In this document: positions 35,657 through 44,270 of the stretch, in pieces | Layout: each line of letters starts with the position of its first letter | Numbering within the stretch: the stretch's first letter is position 1 | From: an uncultured Saprospiraceae bacterium | GTDB lineage: Bacteria > Bacteroidota > Bacteroidia > Chitinophagales > Saprospiraceae | Direction of reading: 5' to 3' | Length of the DNA: 63,368 nucleotides | Assembly (NCBI GenBank): GCA_937997635.1 | Contig: CALLFA010000019.1 | Location: 1 to 63,368, forward strand | The notes under the pieces: generated by a model | What the model saw: only the letters and a program-made list of their open reading frames with translations | The model's database searches: none | What the model was told of the DNA's origin: nothing | Program-made: the position numbers and the translations under genes

Positions 35657-36844
35657 ATGGCTGCTAAAAATTTACCCCCGACGTATGATAAAATTGCCAA
35701 GCACGCTGTGTTTCCAGAAATGACACATGACGAAAAAGCACGGTATAATTTTATTGCAAATCTTAATAAACACCTAGCTCACGTGTCACAAGGCAATGCA
35801 TTAGCGTTTGAAAATGAAGTCAAACCAGCATTCAAAAATGAACATGGGAGAGACTTTAATTCGAAAGATGAGTTGGGTGATGCAATGGCAAAAAACCTAC
35901 ATTACCAATCATGGTCAGCATTGCGAAGATGTACCATGGAAATGCGCCAACAAGCAGGAAGATCATTGACATATAGACAAGCGGCTGAATTAAAAGAAAA
36001 AGTTGATGCCTTAAATGCAGGTAAAGACACACTGATCCTAAATGATGATGTGAGTCCACCTCCTTATCTACAGGCTGTAGACAATCACTTGATGCCAGGA
36101 AGTTATCACACCGAACTCTTTGAAGGAGATGTATGCAATGCGGCAAATTATGATGGTGGTTTATTCGTCACTACGGCTGGTCTTCTTGGACGATATTCAG
36201 ATGGCGGTGGTCAAGCGATTGCTCAATGGGTAAAGAATGAAAATTCTCATTTCCAACCAAAACGGATTCTAGATATTGGTTGTGGTATGGGCCACAATAC
36301 ATTGCCCATTGCTAAATTATTTCCAGACGCGGAAGTGATAGGTATTGATACAGGAAAGCCAATGCTCAGATATGGCCATGCCAGAGCTGTTGCCTTAGGC
36401 TATGACAATGTGAAATTCATGCAAGTAGAAGCATCAGAAATGCCATTCGAAGATGAATCCTTTGACTGGATACAAACAACAATGTTCTTGCACGAAACTG
36501 GTGGTAAGTCAATCTACAATATCATGAGAGAAATATATCGATGTCTGAAACCAGGTGGATTGACCATGCATATTGAGCAACCACAATACACAGATGACAT
36601 GAGCATGTATGAGCAATGGATCAGAGATTGGGATGCTTATAATAATAGCGAACCATATTGGTCAAAAATGCACGACATAGACCCTAAAGACCTCATGGCT
36701 GATTGCGGATTTAATCCTGCCGAATTCATGCAAATCGGTGTGAAAGCAATCAATGATTTGGATGACGGTACACAAAAATCAGACGAACCAGAAGACCATG
36801 GCAGATCTCCGATATGGAATGTGTTTGGCGCCTGGAAAAAATAA
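35657..36844 (+). CDS. SAM-dependent methyltransferase with long N-terminal region
   Basis: 395 residues. The class I methyltransferase core occupies about 195-330: motif I RILDIGCGMGHNTLPIAKLF, then VIGIDTGKPML, EASEMPFEDESFDWIQTT and LKPGGLTMHIEQP. The first 190 residues are a separate, mostly helical region with no domain I recognise. It starts 2 nt after hydantoinase B. The acceptor is unknown; methyl transfer to an N, O or S of the substrate, or to the small partner proteins downstream, is possible. Confidence 0.8.
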   Translation: MAAKNLPPTYDKIAKHAVFPEMTHDEKARYNFIANLNKHLAHVSQGNALAFENEVKPAFKNEHGRDFNSKDELGDAMAKNLHYQSWSALRRCTMEMRQQAGRSLTYRQAAELKEKVDALNAGKDTLILNDDVSPPPYLQAVDNHLMPGSYHTELFEGDVCNAANYDGGLFVTTAGLLGRYSDGGGQAIAQWVKNENSHFQPKRILDIGCGMGHNTLPIAKLFPDAEVIGIDTGKPMLRYGHARAVALGYDNVKFMQVEASEMPFEDESFDWIQTTMFLHETGGKSIYNIMREIYRCLKPGGLTMHIEQPQYTDDMSMYEQWIRDWDAYNNSEPYWSKMHDIDPKDLMADCGFNPAEFMQIGVKAINDLDDGTQKSDEPEDHGRSPIWNVFGAWKK

Positions 36845-36859
36845 TTCAAAATTAATTAA

Positions 36860-37222
36860 ATGGAAAACCCAATTGACTATATAGGTATTGCCGGCAATAA
36901 ACCTAAAGGCAAACGACCATACTTCTTCGATGACCCAGCAGTAGAGCGAGTGTTGAATATAACGATGGCCGTCGGAATGGAACTGGCTGTTGCAAGAGAG
37001 CGAATAGATACGCTAGAACGGCTGCTTGAAGAGAAAGGAATTCTTTCTCGAGAAGAGATCACTAATTATGTACCCACCTCTAAAGACATTGAAAGTCAAC
37101 GCCAACAATGGCACAGTGAGTACATTTCTAGAATACTCAGAATCGTACAGCAAAGTATGGAAGAAGTCAAAAATCCTGATAAGACTTTACAAGAAATAGC
37201 TGACGATATAAACCAGATGTAA
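36860..37222 (+). CDS. Small coiled-coil protein of unknown function
   Basis: 120 residues, soluble. The part from about 40 to 70 (LAVARERIDTLERLLEEKGIL) is a predicted helix whose pattern recalls the helical N-terminal or accessory regions of nitrile-hydratase-type proteins, but no metal site is present. It starts 15 nt after the methyltransferase, and its stop overlaps the next start by one base. It may be an accessory subunit of the methyltransferase or of the NTF2-like protein. No family assigned. Confidence 0.55.
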   Translation: MENPIDYIGIAGNKPKGKRPYFFDDPAVERVLNITMAVGMELAVARERIDTLERLLEEKGILSREEITNYVPTSKDIESQRQQWHSEYISRILRIVQQSMEEVKNPDKTLQEIADDINQM

Positions 37223-37638
37223 TGGCTGTACTTGCAGATCGAATTCAAATTTTCTGGGACGCTGTCATGGCTAATCATCTCAAAGGTATAGAAGATGCTT
37301 ATGTGTCGAGCGAAGATACGTATGTCGTATTAGAAGGGCCTAGATTTACAACCAAAGGGTTTAACGAAATTATTAGTGGGTGGAGAGATTTCACATCTTC
37401 ACCAATACAACTAACGAAAACCGAGTGGATAGAAGGACCATTCGAGGAGATATTAGGTGAGATGGGATGGGTTGCTGGCATTGCAGATATTTCTATTAAA
37501 GTTGAAGAAAAAGAATTTACGAATCGTTTCAGGTGTAGTTTTGTGATGGTAAGTCAGGATGAAGACTGGAAGATCAAGCATGAGCATGTATCCGCTCCTT
37601 TATCAGATCCTTATGGCATTGGTGATTGGAAAAAATAA
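37222..37638 (+). CDS. SnoaL/NTF2-like family protein
   Basis: 138 residues, cone-shaped NTF2-like fold. The sequence IQIFWDAVMANHLKGIEDAY, then VLEGPRFTTKGFNEIISGWRDF and the final strand CSFVMVSQDEDWKIKHEHVS fits DUF4440/SnoaL-like domains. These act as small isomerases, dehydratases or binding proteins. It is the last gene of the plus operon; the following 109 bp hold no clear hairpin terminator. Catalytic residues cannot be assigned. Confidence 0.7.
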   Translation: MAVLADRIQIFWDAVMANHLKGIEDAYVSSEDTYVVLEGPRFTTKGFNEIISGWRDFTSSPIQLTKTEWIEGPFEEILGEMGWVAGIADISIKVEEKEFTNRFRCSFVMVSQDEDWKIKHEHVSAPLSDPYGIGDWKK

Positions 37639-37747
37639 AGAACATTTTTGAAAAGCTAGCGTAAAAGATTTCTAGTGTAAACCTAAAGATGCTTGGTGAA
37701 TTGTAAGATGCTTCCTTCTTATGCGACTAGTAGTCCAAAAGTTGCAT

Positions 37748-38392
37748 TTACGTTTCTGCTGCTTGGTTGATTTCTTTGTAGTGAGTAAGTATGTCCTTGA
37801 TGTTCCTAAAAATTTTGGGTTTATTGTCCATAAACACATCTAGGTCTTTCCAAACAGCACGTTTTATCCCCTCTTCTATTTGCGGGACCAGCTCTTGCTT
37901 CTTAGCAGACATGAGGTACCAAAACGTTTTTTTCAGAACTCGTTTTTTGTGTATGTTGCGATAAGTGTGATAGGTCGTTATAAGCTTTTTCTCAATGACT
38001 AAATTTTTCACTCCCGTTTCTTCCATCACTTCTCGTAAAGCTGATTCCTTTTTCTTTTCATTCAATTCCATTTTACCTTTCGGCAAATCCCAGAAACCTC
38101 TTCTGTGAATCAACAATGCTTTTGATTTGTCATTGATCACAAGGCCTCCTGCAGCTTTCACTATTTTGAATAAGCTTTGAAAATCTTTTCTAAGTTTTTT
38201 GATATTTGGCGAGTAGATCGTTATTGTTTTGTACACGGAAGTCTTCTCTGCCAAATCAATATAATTTAGAAGAGTTTTACGTTTGCCGCCGTACCGCGCA
38301 ATTATATCTGACTCGTCATTCTTTTCTGGCACACGCACTTCTGATTGTGCAGCTAAAATGAGGAGAGTTTCATTAATGTAGATTTTGTACAT
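37748..38392 (-). CDS. NUDIX hydrolase
   Basis: 214 residues from the ATG at 38392; an in-frame ATG at 38464 would overlap pyrE and add a non-family leader. The NUDIX box is intact: GKMELNEKKKESALREVMEETGV, read as G-x5-E-x7-REVMEETGV (about residues 122-144). The N-terminal 90 residues contain MYKIYINETLLIL, a leader seen in Bacteroidota NUDIX proteins encoded next to pyrE. It hydrolyses a nucleoside diphosphate linked to X; the substrate is unknown. It is divergent from pyrE with 32 bp between start codons. Confidence 0.9.
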   Translation of the reverse strand: MYKIYINETLLILAAQSEVRVPEKNDESDIIARYGGKRKTLLNYIDLAEKTSVYKTITIYSPNIKKLRKDFQSLFKIVKAAGGLVINDKSKALLIHRRGFWDLPKGKMELNEKKKESALREVMEETGVKNLVIEKKLITTYHTYRNIHKKRVLKKTFWYLMSAKKQELVPQIEEGIKRAVWKDLDVFMDNKPKIFRNIKDILTHYKEINQAAET

Positions 38393-38424
38393 TTGCCTCG
38401 CTTCGAAAAATCGAGTGCAAAGAT

Positions 38425-39075
38425 ATGAATATTGAACACAGCTTAGCAATAATGTTGCTATCAATTAAAGCAATTAAATTATCTCCACTAAATCCATTTA
38501 CGTGGGCTTCTGGCTTGAAATCGCCAATTTACTGTGATAATCGAGTTTCCTTGGCGTTCCCAGAAGTAAGAAATGAGATAATAAAAGGCTTTACGCAGTT
38601 AATAAAAGACAAGTCAATACAATGCGATAGCGTTGTTGGAGTAGCTACTGCAGGCATTCCGCACGGTGCGATTCTTGCTAACCATTTAGAATTGCCTTTT
38701 GCGTATGTCAGATCGAAAGCAAAAGCTCATGGTAGACAAAATCAAATTGAAGGATTATTAAAAGACGGTGACAAGGTTGTAGTCATCGAAGATTTGATCT
38801 CAACTGGAGGGAGTAGCCTTCAAGCTGTTAAAGTTTTAGAAGACAATGGTATTGAAGTTTTGGATGTATTTTCTATATTTAGTTATAATCTCGCGAAAGC
38901 AGATCAGAATTTCAAAGAGGCTAACAGTTCATATTCTAGCTTGACTAATTATCCTTCCTTATTGCAGGTTGCAAAACAAGATGGTTATATTTCTGATTCG
39001 GAATATTCAACTTTAGAACAGTGGTATTTAGATCCAAAGATGTGGTCTGATCAATTTTTAAAATCCAACAATTAA
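38425..39075 (+). CDS. pyrE: Orotate phosphoribosyltransferase
   Basis: 216 residues. It converts orotate and PRPP to OMP in pyrimidine synthesis. The N-terminus IKLSPLNPFTWASGLKSPIY with CDNR and the PRPP-binding motif KVVVIEDLISTGGSS are diagnostic. GVATAGIPHGAILA contributes the flexible substrate pocket. It is followed 9 nt later by the M42 peptidase gene. Confidence 0.97.
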   Translation: MNIEHSLAIMLLSIKAIKLSPLNPFTWASGLKSPIYCDNRVSLAFPEVRNEIIKGFTQLIKDKSIQCDSVVGVATAGIPHGAILANHLELPFAYVRSKAKAHGRQNQIEGLLKDGDKVVVIEDLISTGGSSLQAVKVLEDNGIEVLDVFSIFSYNLAKADQNFKEANSSYSSLTNYPSLLQVAKQDGYISDSEYSTLEQWYLDPKMWSDQFLKSNN

Positions 39076-39084
39076 CAATAAAGC

Positions 39085-40164
39085 ATGTCCATTTTTACAA
39101 AAAAATCAATCGACTTCCTTCATAAGTATTTAAACAGTTCTTCACCCACAGGTTTTGAATCAGAAGGACAAAAAGTCTGGCTCAAATACATCAAACCATA
39201 TGTTGACGAATGGCATACTGATAATTATGGAACGCTCTATGGCATTATAAATCCAAAGAAAAAGTTCACTGTAGTCATTGAAGGTCATGCTGATGAAATT
39301 TCGTGGTTTGTTAATTACATCTCCGAAGATGGTTATATAAGTGTCATTAGGAATGGTGGATCTGATCATATCATCGCACCCTCCAAAAGAGTAAATATCT
39401 TCACCAAAAAAGGAATTGTGCGAGGCGTTTTTGGCTGGCCTGCTATTCATGTCCGAAGAGGAAAAGATTCAAAGTTGTCGCCAGAATTAGAAAATATATT
39501 TGTTGACGTAGGAGCCTCAAGCAAAGAAGAAGTTTTAAAAATGGGTGTGCATGTAGGGTGTGTGCTTACTTTTGATGACGAATTAGAAAAGTTGAACGAC
39601 AGTTACTACATAGGTCGAGCTTTAGACAATCGAATAGGTGGATTTTGCATTGCGGAAGTTGCTAGATTATTAAAGAAAAATAAAAAGAAACTGCCTTACA
39701 GACTGTGCATCGTAAATGCTGTACAAGAAGAAATTGGATTGCGAGGTGCACAGATGATTGCTGACACCATCAACCCTGATGTCGCCATAATCACAGATGT
39801 TTGCCATGACACCAATTCTCCTTTGTACAAGAAAAAAATCCAAGGTGATACTAAAGCTGGTTTAGGTCCCTCGCTAACTGTCGCACCAGCTGTTCATAAC
39901 AAACTGCTTGACCTTATCATCGATACTGCCGAAAAGAAAAAGATACCATTCCAACGTGCAGCATCTTCAAGAAGTACAGGAACTGATACAGATGCATTTG
40001 CGTATTCGAATGGTGGTGTACCATCAGCACTTATTTCATTACCACTGAAATACATGCACACGACTGTCGAAATGGCCCATCAAGATGATATTGAAAATGT
40101 GACTAAGTTGATTTACGAAACTTTATTAAACATCAAAAACAATCATAATTTCAAGTACTTTTAA
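39085..40164 (+). CDS. M42 family metallopeptidase (glutamyl aminopeptidase type)
   Basis: 359 residues, cytoplasmic dinuclear-zinc aminopeptidase/endoglucanase-like family. Motifs: SSPTGFESEGQ at the start, VIEGHADEISWFV (His and Asp metal ligands), RALDNRIGG, VNAVQEEIGLRGA (catalytic and metal-binding Glu pair), IITDVCHD and the late PLKYMHTTVEMAHQDD (metal His). All expected ligands are seen. It probably degrades peptides. Confidence 0.93.
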   Translation: MSIFTKKSIDFLHKYLNSSSPTGFESEGQKVWLKYIKPYVDEWHTDNYGTLYGIINPKKKFTVVIEGHADEISWFVNYISEDGYISVIRNGGSDHIIAPSKRVNIFTKKGIVRGVFGWPAIHVRRGKDSKLSPELENIFVDVGASSKEEVLKMGVHVGCVLTFDDELEKLNDSYYIGRALDNRIGGFCIAEVARLLKKNKKKLPYRLCIVNAVQEEIGLRGAQMIADTINPDVAIITDVCHDTNSPLYKKKIQGDTKAGLGPSLTVAPAVHNKLLDLIIDTAEKKKIPFQRAASSRSTGTDTDAFAYSNGGVPSALISLPLKYMHTTVEMAHQDDIENVTKLIYETLLNIKNNHNFKYF

Positions 40165-40191
40165 TTATCGTTTGACACAAAATTAGATTGA

Positions 40192-41046
40192 ATCAAAAAG
40201 GTACTTCTCAAACTTTTTAATTTCTATTTATACAGCTCATTACACATTTCTATTGGTGCTGTTTGTCTTGTATTGCTTATTGAGCTTTTATTTGAGTCAC
40301 AGATTCCGCACACATACCTTTGGTTTATATTTTGCTCTACCCTATTTATCTACGGACTTCATCGCATTATTGGCATTCAAAAAACCTATGATTTAGAAAA
40401 AAAAGGCAGGTACCATATTGTCTATCAATACAAACATCATATCCGCATTTACACGCTTGTTAGCTTTATCGGAAGTTTATATTTCTTTTTCCAACTCCCA
40501 CAAGACATCTATCCTTATCTTATGTTGACTGCTATTATAAGCGTCTTGTACACAATGCCAATTTTAGGAAAGAACAGACGCTTACGAGATTTCAACTACA
40601 TCAAATTATTTCTCATTGCCTTAGTCTGGTCTCTGACGACAGCATTCATCCCAGCAACACTGGCAAACTTACCTTGGATATCTGTCGTATTGATATCAGT
40701 AGAAAGGTTTCTTTTTTTTATTGCTATCACTATCCCTTTTGACATTCGTGATGCCAACATTGACAAACAAATTCAAGTCAAAACACTCGCACATTTGTTT
40801 GATAAAACCAACAATTTGAGACTTGCCATTTTGAGTTTAACCATAAGTATTTTATTTATCGTTGCTTTATATCTACGCGCATCAATTAGCTTCAGTTCAA
40901 TGACGGGTTTGATTCTTATCTATGTATGCATTGGAATATTAATTCATCGAAGTAAGGACATAGAGTCTGATTATTATTATACAGGGGTGCTAGATGGCAC
41001 GATGATTTTAAGTTATCTAGCTGTGTTGGCTGCGAGCCTCTTTTAG
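40192..41046 (+). CDS. UbiA prenyltransferase-like membrane protein
   Basis: About 285 residues with about 8 transmembrane helices. The motif FDIRDANIDKQIQVKTLAHLF corresponds, in spaced form DIRDxxxDxxxxxKTL, to the second Asp-rich motif of UbiA-type enzymes; the first is degenerate (YGLHRIIG). The first canonical start is a TTG at 40273, inside helix 1. The frame extends upstream as KKVLLKLFNFYLYSS..., a typical family N-terminus, back to an ATC at 40192 directly after a TGA. I therefore place the start at that ATC, tentatively. An alternative is a frameshift or sequencing error in the T-run at 40214-40218. Function is unassigned. Confidence 0.65.
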   Translation: MKKVLLKLFNFYLYSSLHISIGAVCLVLLIELLFESQIPHTYLWFIFCSTLFIYGLHRIIGIQKTYDLEKKGRYHIVYQYKHHIRIYTLVSFIGSLYFFFQLPQDIYPYLMLTAIISVLYTMPILGKNRRLRDFNYIKLFLIALVWSLTTAFIPATLANLPWISVVLISVERFLFFIAITIPFDIRDANIDKQIQVKTLAHLFDKTNNLRLAILSLTISILFIVALYLRASISFSSMTGLILIYVCIGILIHRSKDIESDYYYTGVLDGTMILSYLAVLAASLF

Positions 41047-41047
41047 A

Positions 41048-41740
41048 AAGTGAGCCCTGCGAACGCCCCAACAAGTGATCTCTGCGAACGCCCCAACAAG
41101 TGAGCCCTGCGAACTCCCTAACAAGTGAGCCTTAGAACGCCCTAACAAGTGAGCTTGCGAACGACCCAACAAGTGAGCCTGCGAACGCCCCAACAAGTGA
41201 GCCTGCGAACGCCCCAACAGTGAGCCTGCGAACGCCCTAACAAGTGAGCCTGCGAACACCCCAACAAGTGAGCCTGCGAACGACCCAACAAGTGAGCTTG
41301 CGAACGCCCCAACAAGTGAGCCTGCGAACGACCCAACAAGTGAGCTTGCGAACGCCCCAACAAGTGAGCCTGCGAACGACCCAACAAGTGAGCTTGCGAA
41401 CGCCCCAACAAGTGAGCCTGCGAACGACCCAACAGTGAGCCTGCGAACGACCCAACAAGTGAGCCTGCGAACGACCCAACAAGTGAGCCTGCGAACGCCC
41501 CAACAAGTGAGCTTGCGAACGACCCAACAGTGAGCCTGCGAACGTCCCAACAGTGAGCCTGCGAACGACCCAACAAGTGAGCCTGCGAACGACCCAACAA
41601 GTGAGCCTGCGAACGCCCTAACGAGTGAGCCTGCGAACGCCCCAACGAGCGAGTTCACGAGCGACCCAACAGTGAGCTTGCGAACGACCCAACAATGAGC
41701 TTGCGAAAGCCCCAATAAGCAAGTTCACGAGCCACCCAAC
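41048..41740. repeat. 24-bp tandem repeat array, about 29 units
   Basis: The unit reads AAGTGAGCCTGCGAACGCCC plus CAAC, with a common variant carrying TTGC and GACC instead of CTGC and GCCC. Units 10-16 alternate strictly between the two variants, giving a 48-bp higher-order period. Four units are 23 bp (one A lost), so the array is not a continuous coding frame. It starts directly after the UbiA-like stop codon and decays at both ends. Because 24 is a multiple of 3, long spurious frames appear on both strands. There is no spacer diversity, so it is not a CRISPR. Confidence 0.95.
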
Positions 41741-41760
41741 TACTCCAAACTGCCCTAAAA

Positions 41761-41776
41761 TGTCAATTAATTGACA
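41761..41776. promoter_or_regulatory. 16-bp perfect palindrome upstream of the outer-membrane protein gene
   Basis: TGTCAATTAATTGACA is a perfect inverted repeat with no spacer, 76 bp upstream of the TTG start at 41852. It could bind a dimeric regulator. Closer to the start, TACTTTTG at 41828-41835 fits the Bacteroidota -7 box TAnnTTTG and would put transcription about 10 nt before the start codon. I see no matching -33 TTG element at the right distance. Confidence 0.4.
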
Positions 41777-41851
41777 ATCTATCACCTAATTATACCTGCT
41801 AAATAAACATTACTATTGTTAGCGCATTACTTTTGCGTATATGCTTAAGCT

Positions 41852-42829
41852 TTGAAAAACAAAATTACCTATACAATTGCGATGATGCTGTGCATGAGCA
41901 TGTCATACTCACAGACATGTTGCTCAGGAGGTGTACCTGTGTCTAGTAATATTGGTTTCAGTAATAAAAAATCAAGTACTCTCCAACTCAGTCTTAGCTC
42001 TAATTTTAATACCCTCAAAACCCTTTATGTCGAATCCGACCCATTGGATGACGATCAAAGAAAGCGAACAACACAATCATTTTTAGCAAGAGCACATTAT
42101 AGTTTTAATGACCGATTTGCATTGGAAACGTTTGTTCCCTTGGTCAGACAAACTCGAAGTATCTATAGCAATACTGTTGCTAATGCTGTTGATTTCGAAT
42201 CTACATTTGGCATCGGAGATCCTATCGTACTTGCTTCATATAAAATAATAAATTCTGCTCTCCAATTGACTGTTGGTGCTGGTCCTCAGATACCTTTGGG
42301 TGCGTTTGACAGAAGGAACAGCAGAGGGTTAATCTTGGTTGAAGATTTACAGCCAGGCAGTGGTGCCTGGGATTTGGTTCTTTTAGGCATAGCAGATTAC
42401 ACCCTGCCGAGCAGACCAAGTACCAATATTTTTTCAAGAGTGATTTACAGTCACACTGGAGAAAATCCTAATGCCAGAAATGGCTCCCAGATATATGAAT
42501 TTGGTAATGACATTCAAGTCATTGCTGGTGTCGCAGATCAATTTTTAGTTGGCAGCAGAGTCGTCGTTCCTTCCTTAGCATTAAGATACAGAGCAGCTCA
42601 ACGAGATACAGTAGATTTTGGTCAAATTGATGGCACGGGTGGCGAATGGGTTTTTGCTAAGGCAACGCTCGGTGTGGAGTTCCTCTGGCAATCTAGCATA
42701 AGTTTTGATATCGAATTGCCATTGCATACATTCGTGAATGATACGCAGTTATCCCCTAATTCAATCATTACCATTTCTTGGTCAAAGTCTTTTTCTTTTT
42801 CAAAAAATGAAGTCAATTTAAATTTTTAG
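41852..42829 (+). CDS. Secreted outer-membrane beta-barrel-like protein
   Basis: 325 residues with a TTG start (no in-frame ATG nearby). A signal peptide is cleaved after SMSYS or near QTCC; the mature N-terminus has a double cysteine (TCCSGGVPVSSN). Alternating amphipathic strands (LQLSLSSNFNTLKTLYVES, FALETFVPLVRQTRSIYSN) and a terminal aromatic NLNF suggest a 10-12-stranded barrel of the 'transporter-like' group. It lies 1 nt before the DUF3179 lipoprotein, so they form an operon. The Cys pair may bind metal; that is a guess. Confidence 0.65.
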   Translation: MKNKITYTIAMMLCMSMSYSQTCCSGGVPVSSNIGFSNKKSSTLQLSLSSNFNTLKTLYVESDPLDDDQRKRTTQSFLARAHYSFNDRFALETFVPLVRQTRSIYSNTVANAVDFESTFGIGDPIVLASYKIINSALQLTVGAGPQIPLGAFDRRNSRGLILVEDLQPGSGAWDLVLLGIADYTLPSRPSTNIFSRVIYSHTGENPNARNGSQIYEFGNDIQVIAGVADQFLVGSRVVVPSLALRYRAAQRDTVDFGQIDGTGGEWVFAKATLGVEFLWQSSISFDIELPLHTFVNDTQLSPNSIITISWSKSFSFSKNEVNLNF

Positions 42830-42830
42830 C

Positions 42831-43898
42831 ATGAAACATATATTCTCATTTTTAATTCTGTCTGTTCTGGTTTTTCTAACTTCTTGTTCTTCAGATCCAG
42901 TAAGTCCTGGACCAGGTGCACCAGCAGGAGGAGATCAGTTTGTTGATGGTTGGGCTGTACCTGTAGATGATGTATTTGATGGTGGTGTAGGAAGAGACGG
43001 AATTCCTTCAATAGATGACCCTCGATTTGCTACGTTTGATCAAGGCCAAACACGTGCTTCTTACCTTGACGCACTTGTCGTAGGTATCGTGAATAATGGC
43101 ATAGCAAGAGCATATCCCCACCCAATTCTTGATTGGCACGAAATTGTAAATGACGACATAGATAATGTTTCGGTAGCCGTAACCTATTGTCCATTGACAG
43201 GTACAGCGATTGGATGGAATAGAATTGTAAACAATGGTAAAACTGAATTTGGAGTATCAGGTTTATTGTTTGAAACTAATTTAATGCCGTATGATAGAGT
43301 GACTGGAAGTACATGGTCTCAGCAACGTCTCGATTGTGTAAACGGTACGCACATCGGAAGAAAAATTGACTTGGTTCCAGTCGTAGAAACAACTTTAAGC
43401 ACCTGGTTAGAGGCATATCCGAATTCAGAAATATTGACAGAGGATACCGGCTTTAATAGAGATTACGGTCGATACCCTTATGGCGATTATCGTACAAACA
43501 ATGCAAGACTATTATTCCCTGTCAGTACAGATGATGATAGACTACCTGGAAAACAGAGAGTATTGGGCGTATTCGCAAATGAAGAAGTAAAAGCATACCC
43601 ATTTAGTCGCAATACTGGAACAGACATCATACAAGAAACATTCAATGGCGTTAACCTTGTGATTGCAAGAAACACAGATAAAAATTTCATAGTCGCATTC
43701 GAAAATCCTAATGGTTTAACATTCAATGCTTCACAAGCATTTCCAGCAGTTATGGAAGACGAAAACGGAGTAGTCTACAATTTAACTGGAGAAGTTATGA
43801 CTGGTGATGGTGATGAATTAACGCTAGCTGATTCTTTTATTGGATACTGGTTTTCTTTTGGGACATTTTATCCTGACTTAGAGTTGCACGAGGACTAG
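42831..43898 (+). CDS. DUF3179 domain lipoprotein
   Basis: 355 residues. The lipobox LTSC places a lipidated Cys at about residue 19. DUF3179 motifs are clear: YPHPILDWHEIVND, VTYCPLTGTAIGWNR and GVSGLLFETNLMPYDR. The conserved Cys-Pro-Leu-Thr-Gly segment is the family hallmark. The domain has no established function known to me. It is co-transcribed with the outer-membrane-type protein upstream. The gene ends in the repeat region at 43.9 kb. Confidence 0.9.
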   Translation: MKHIFSFLILSVLVFLTSCSSDPVSPGPGAPAGGDQFVDGWAVPVDDVFDGGVGRDGIPSIDDPRFATFDQGQTRASYLDALVVGIVNNGIARAYPHPILDWHEIVNDDIDNVSVAVTYCPLTGTAIGWNRIVNNGKTEFGVSGLLFETNLMPYDRVTGSTWSQQRLDCVNGTHIGRKIDLVPVVETTLSTWLEAYPNSEILTEDTGFNRDYGRYPYGDYRTNNARLLFPVSTDDDRLPGKQRVLGVFANEEVKAYPFSRNTGTDIIQETFNGVNLVIARNTDKNFIVAFENPNGLTFNASQAFPAVMEDENGVVYNLTGEVMTGDGDELTLADSFIGYWFSFGTFYPDLELHED

Positions 43899-44036
43899 GT
43901 CCAATTGTGTACCGCGGAATTATTTACAAACGCACAAATGCTCATTTTCAAATTGAGGGGACTGGAGTCATCTTTGTTGCAAGTTACAAACTCGCAACTG
44001 CGAAATTATCTTTCTAAATGGCTTGTTTGTGCATCG

Positions 44037-44084
44037 AATAAATTCGACGGTACGAAGATATGCCATTGTACCGCCGAATTTATT
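44037..44084. repeat. 17-bp inverted repeat (hairpin) in repeat copy 1
   Basis: AATAAATTCGACGGTAC (44037-44053) pairs with GTACCGCCGAATTTATT (44068-44084) at 16 of 17 positions, with a 14-nt loop. The right arm itself contains GCCGAAT-TT-ATTCGGC, a smaller hairpin that extends past the arm. The two structures are mutually exclusive. Confidence 0.75.
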
Positions 44085-44223
44085 CGGCGAATTGGTACCG
44101 CCTAATTAATTACAAACTCGCAACTGCGCATTTTTAAATTGAAAGGACTGGTGTTATCCTTTGTTGCAAGTTACAAACTCGCAACTGCGAAAGTGTCTTT
44201 CTAAATGGCTTGTTTGTGCATCG

Positions 44224-44270
44224 AATAAATTCGACGGTACGAAATATGCCATTGTACCGCCGAATTTATT
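44224..44270. repeat. 17-bp inverted repeat (hairpin) in repeat copy 2
   Basis: The same inverted repeat as at 44037-44084, arms 44224-44240 and 44254-44270, with a loop one base shorter. Arm sequences are identical between copies, which implies recent duplication of the surrounding unit. Confidence 0.75.

Noticed and set aside
41017-41715. Long repetitive reading frames on both strands of the 24-bp array, such as VGSFAGSL- or QAHLLGRS-type products
   Set aside because: They arise because the repeat length is a multiple of 3; they occur in several frames at once, and 23-bp units shift the frame.
41048-41740. Possible CRISPR array
   Set aside because: Units are directly adjacent with no unique spacers, and there are no cas genes.
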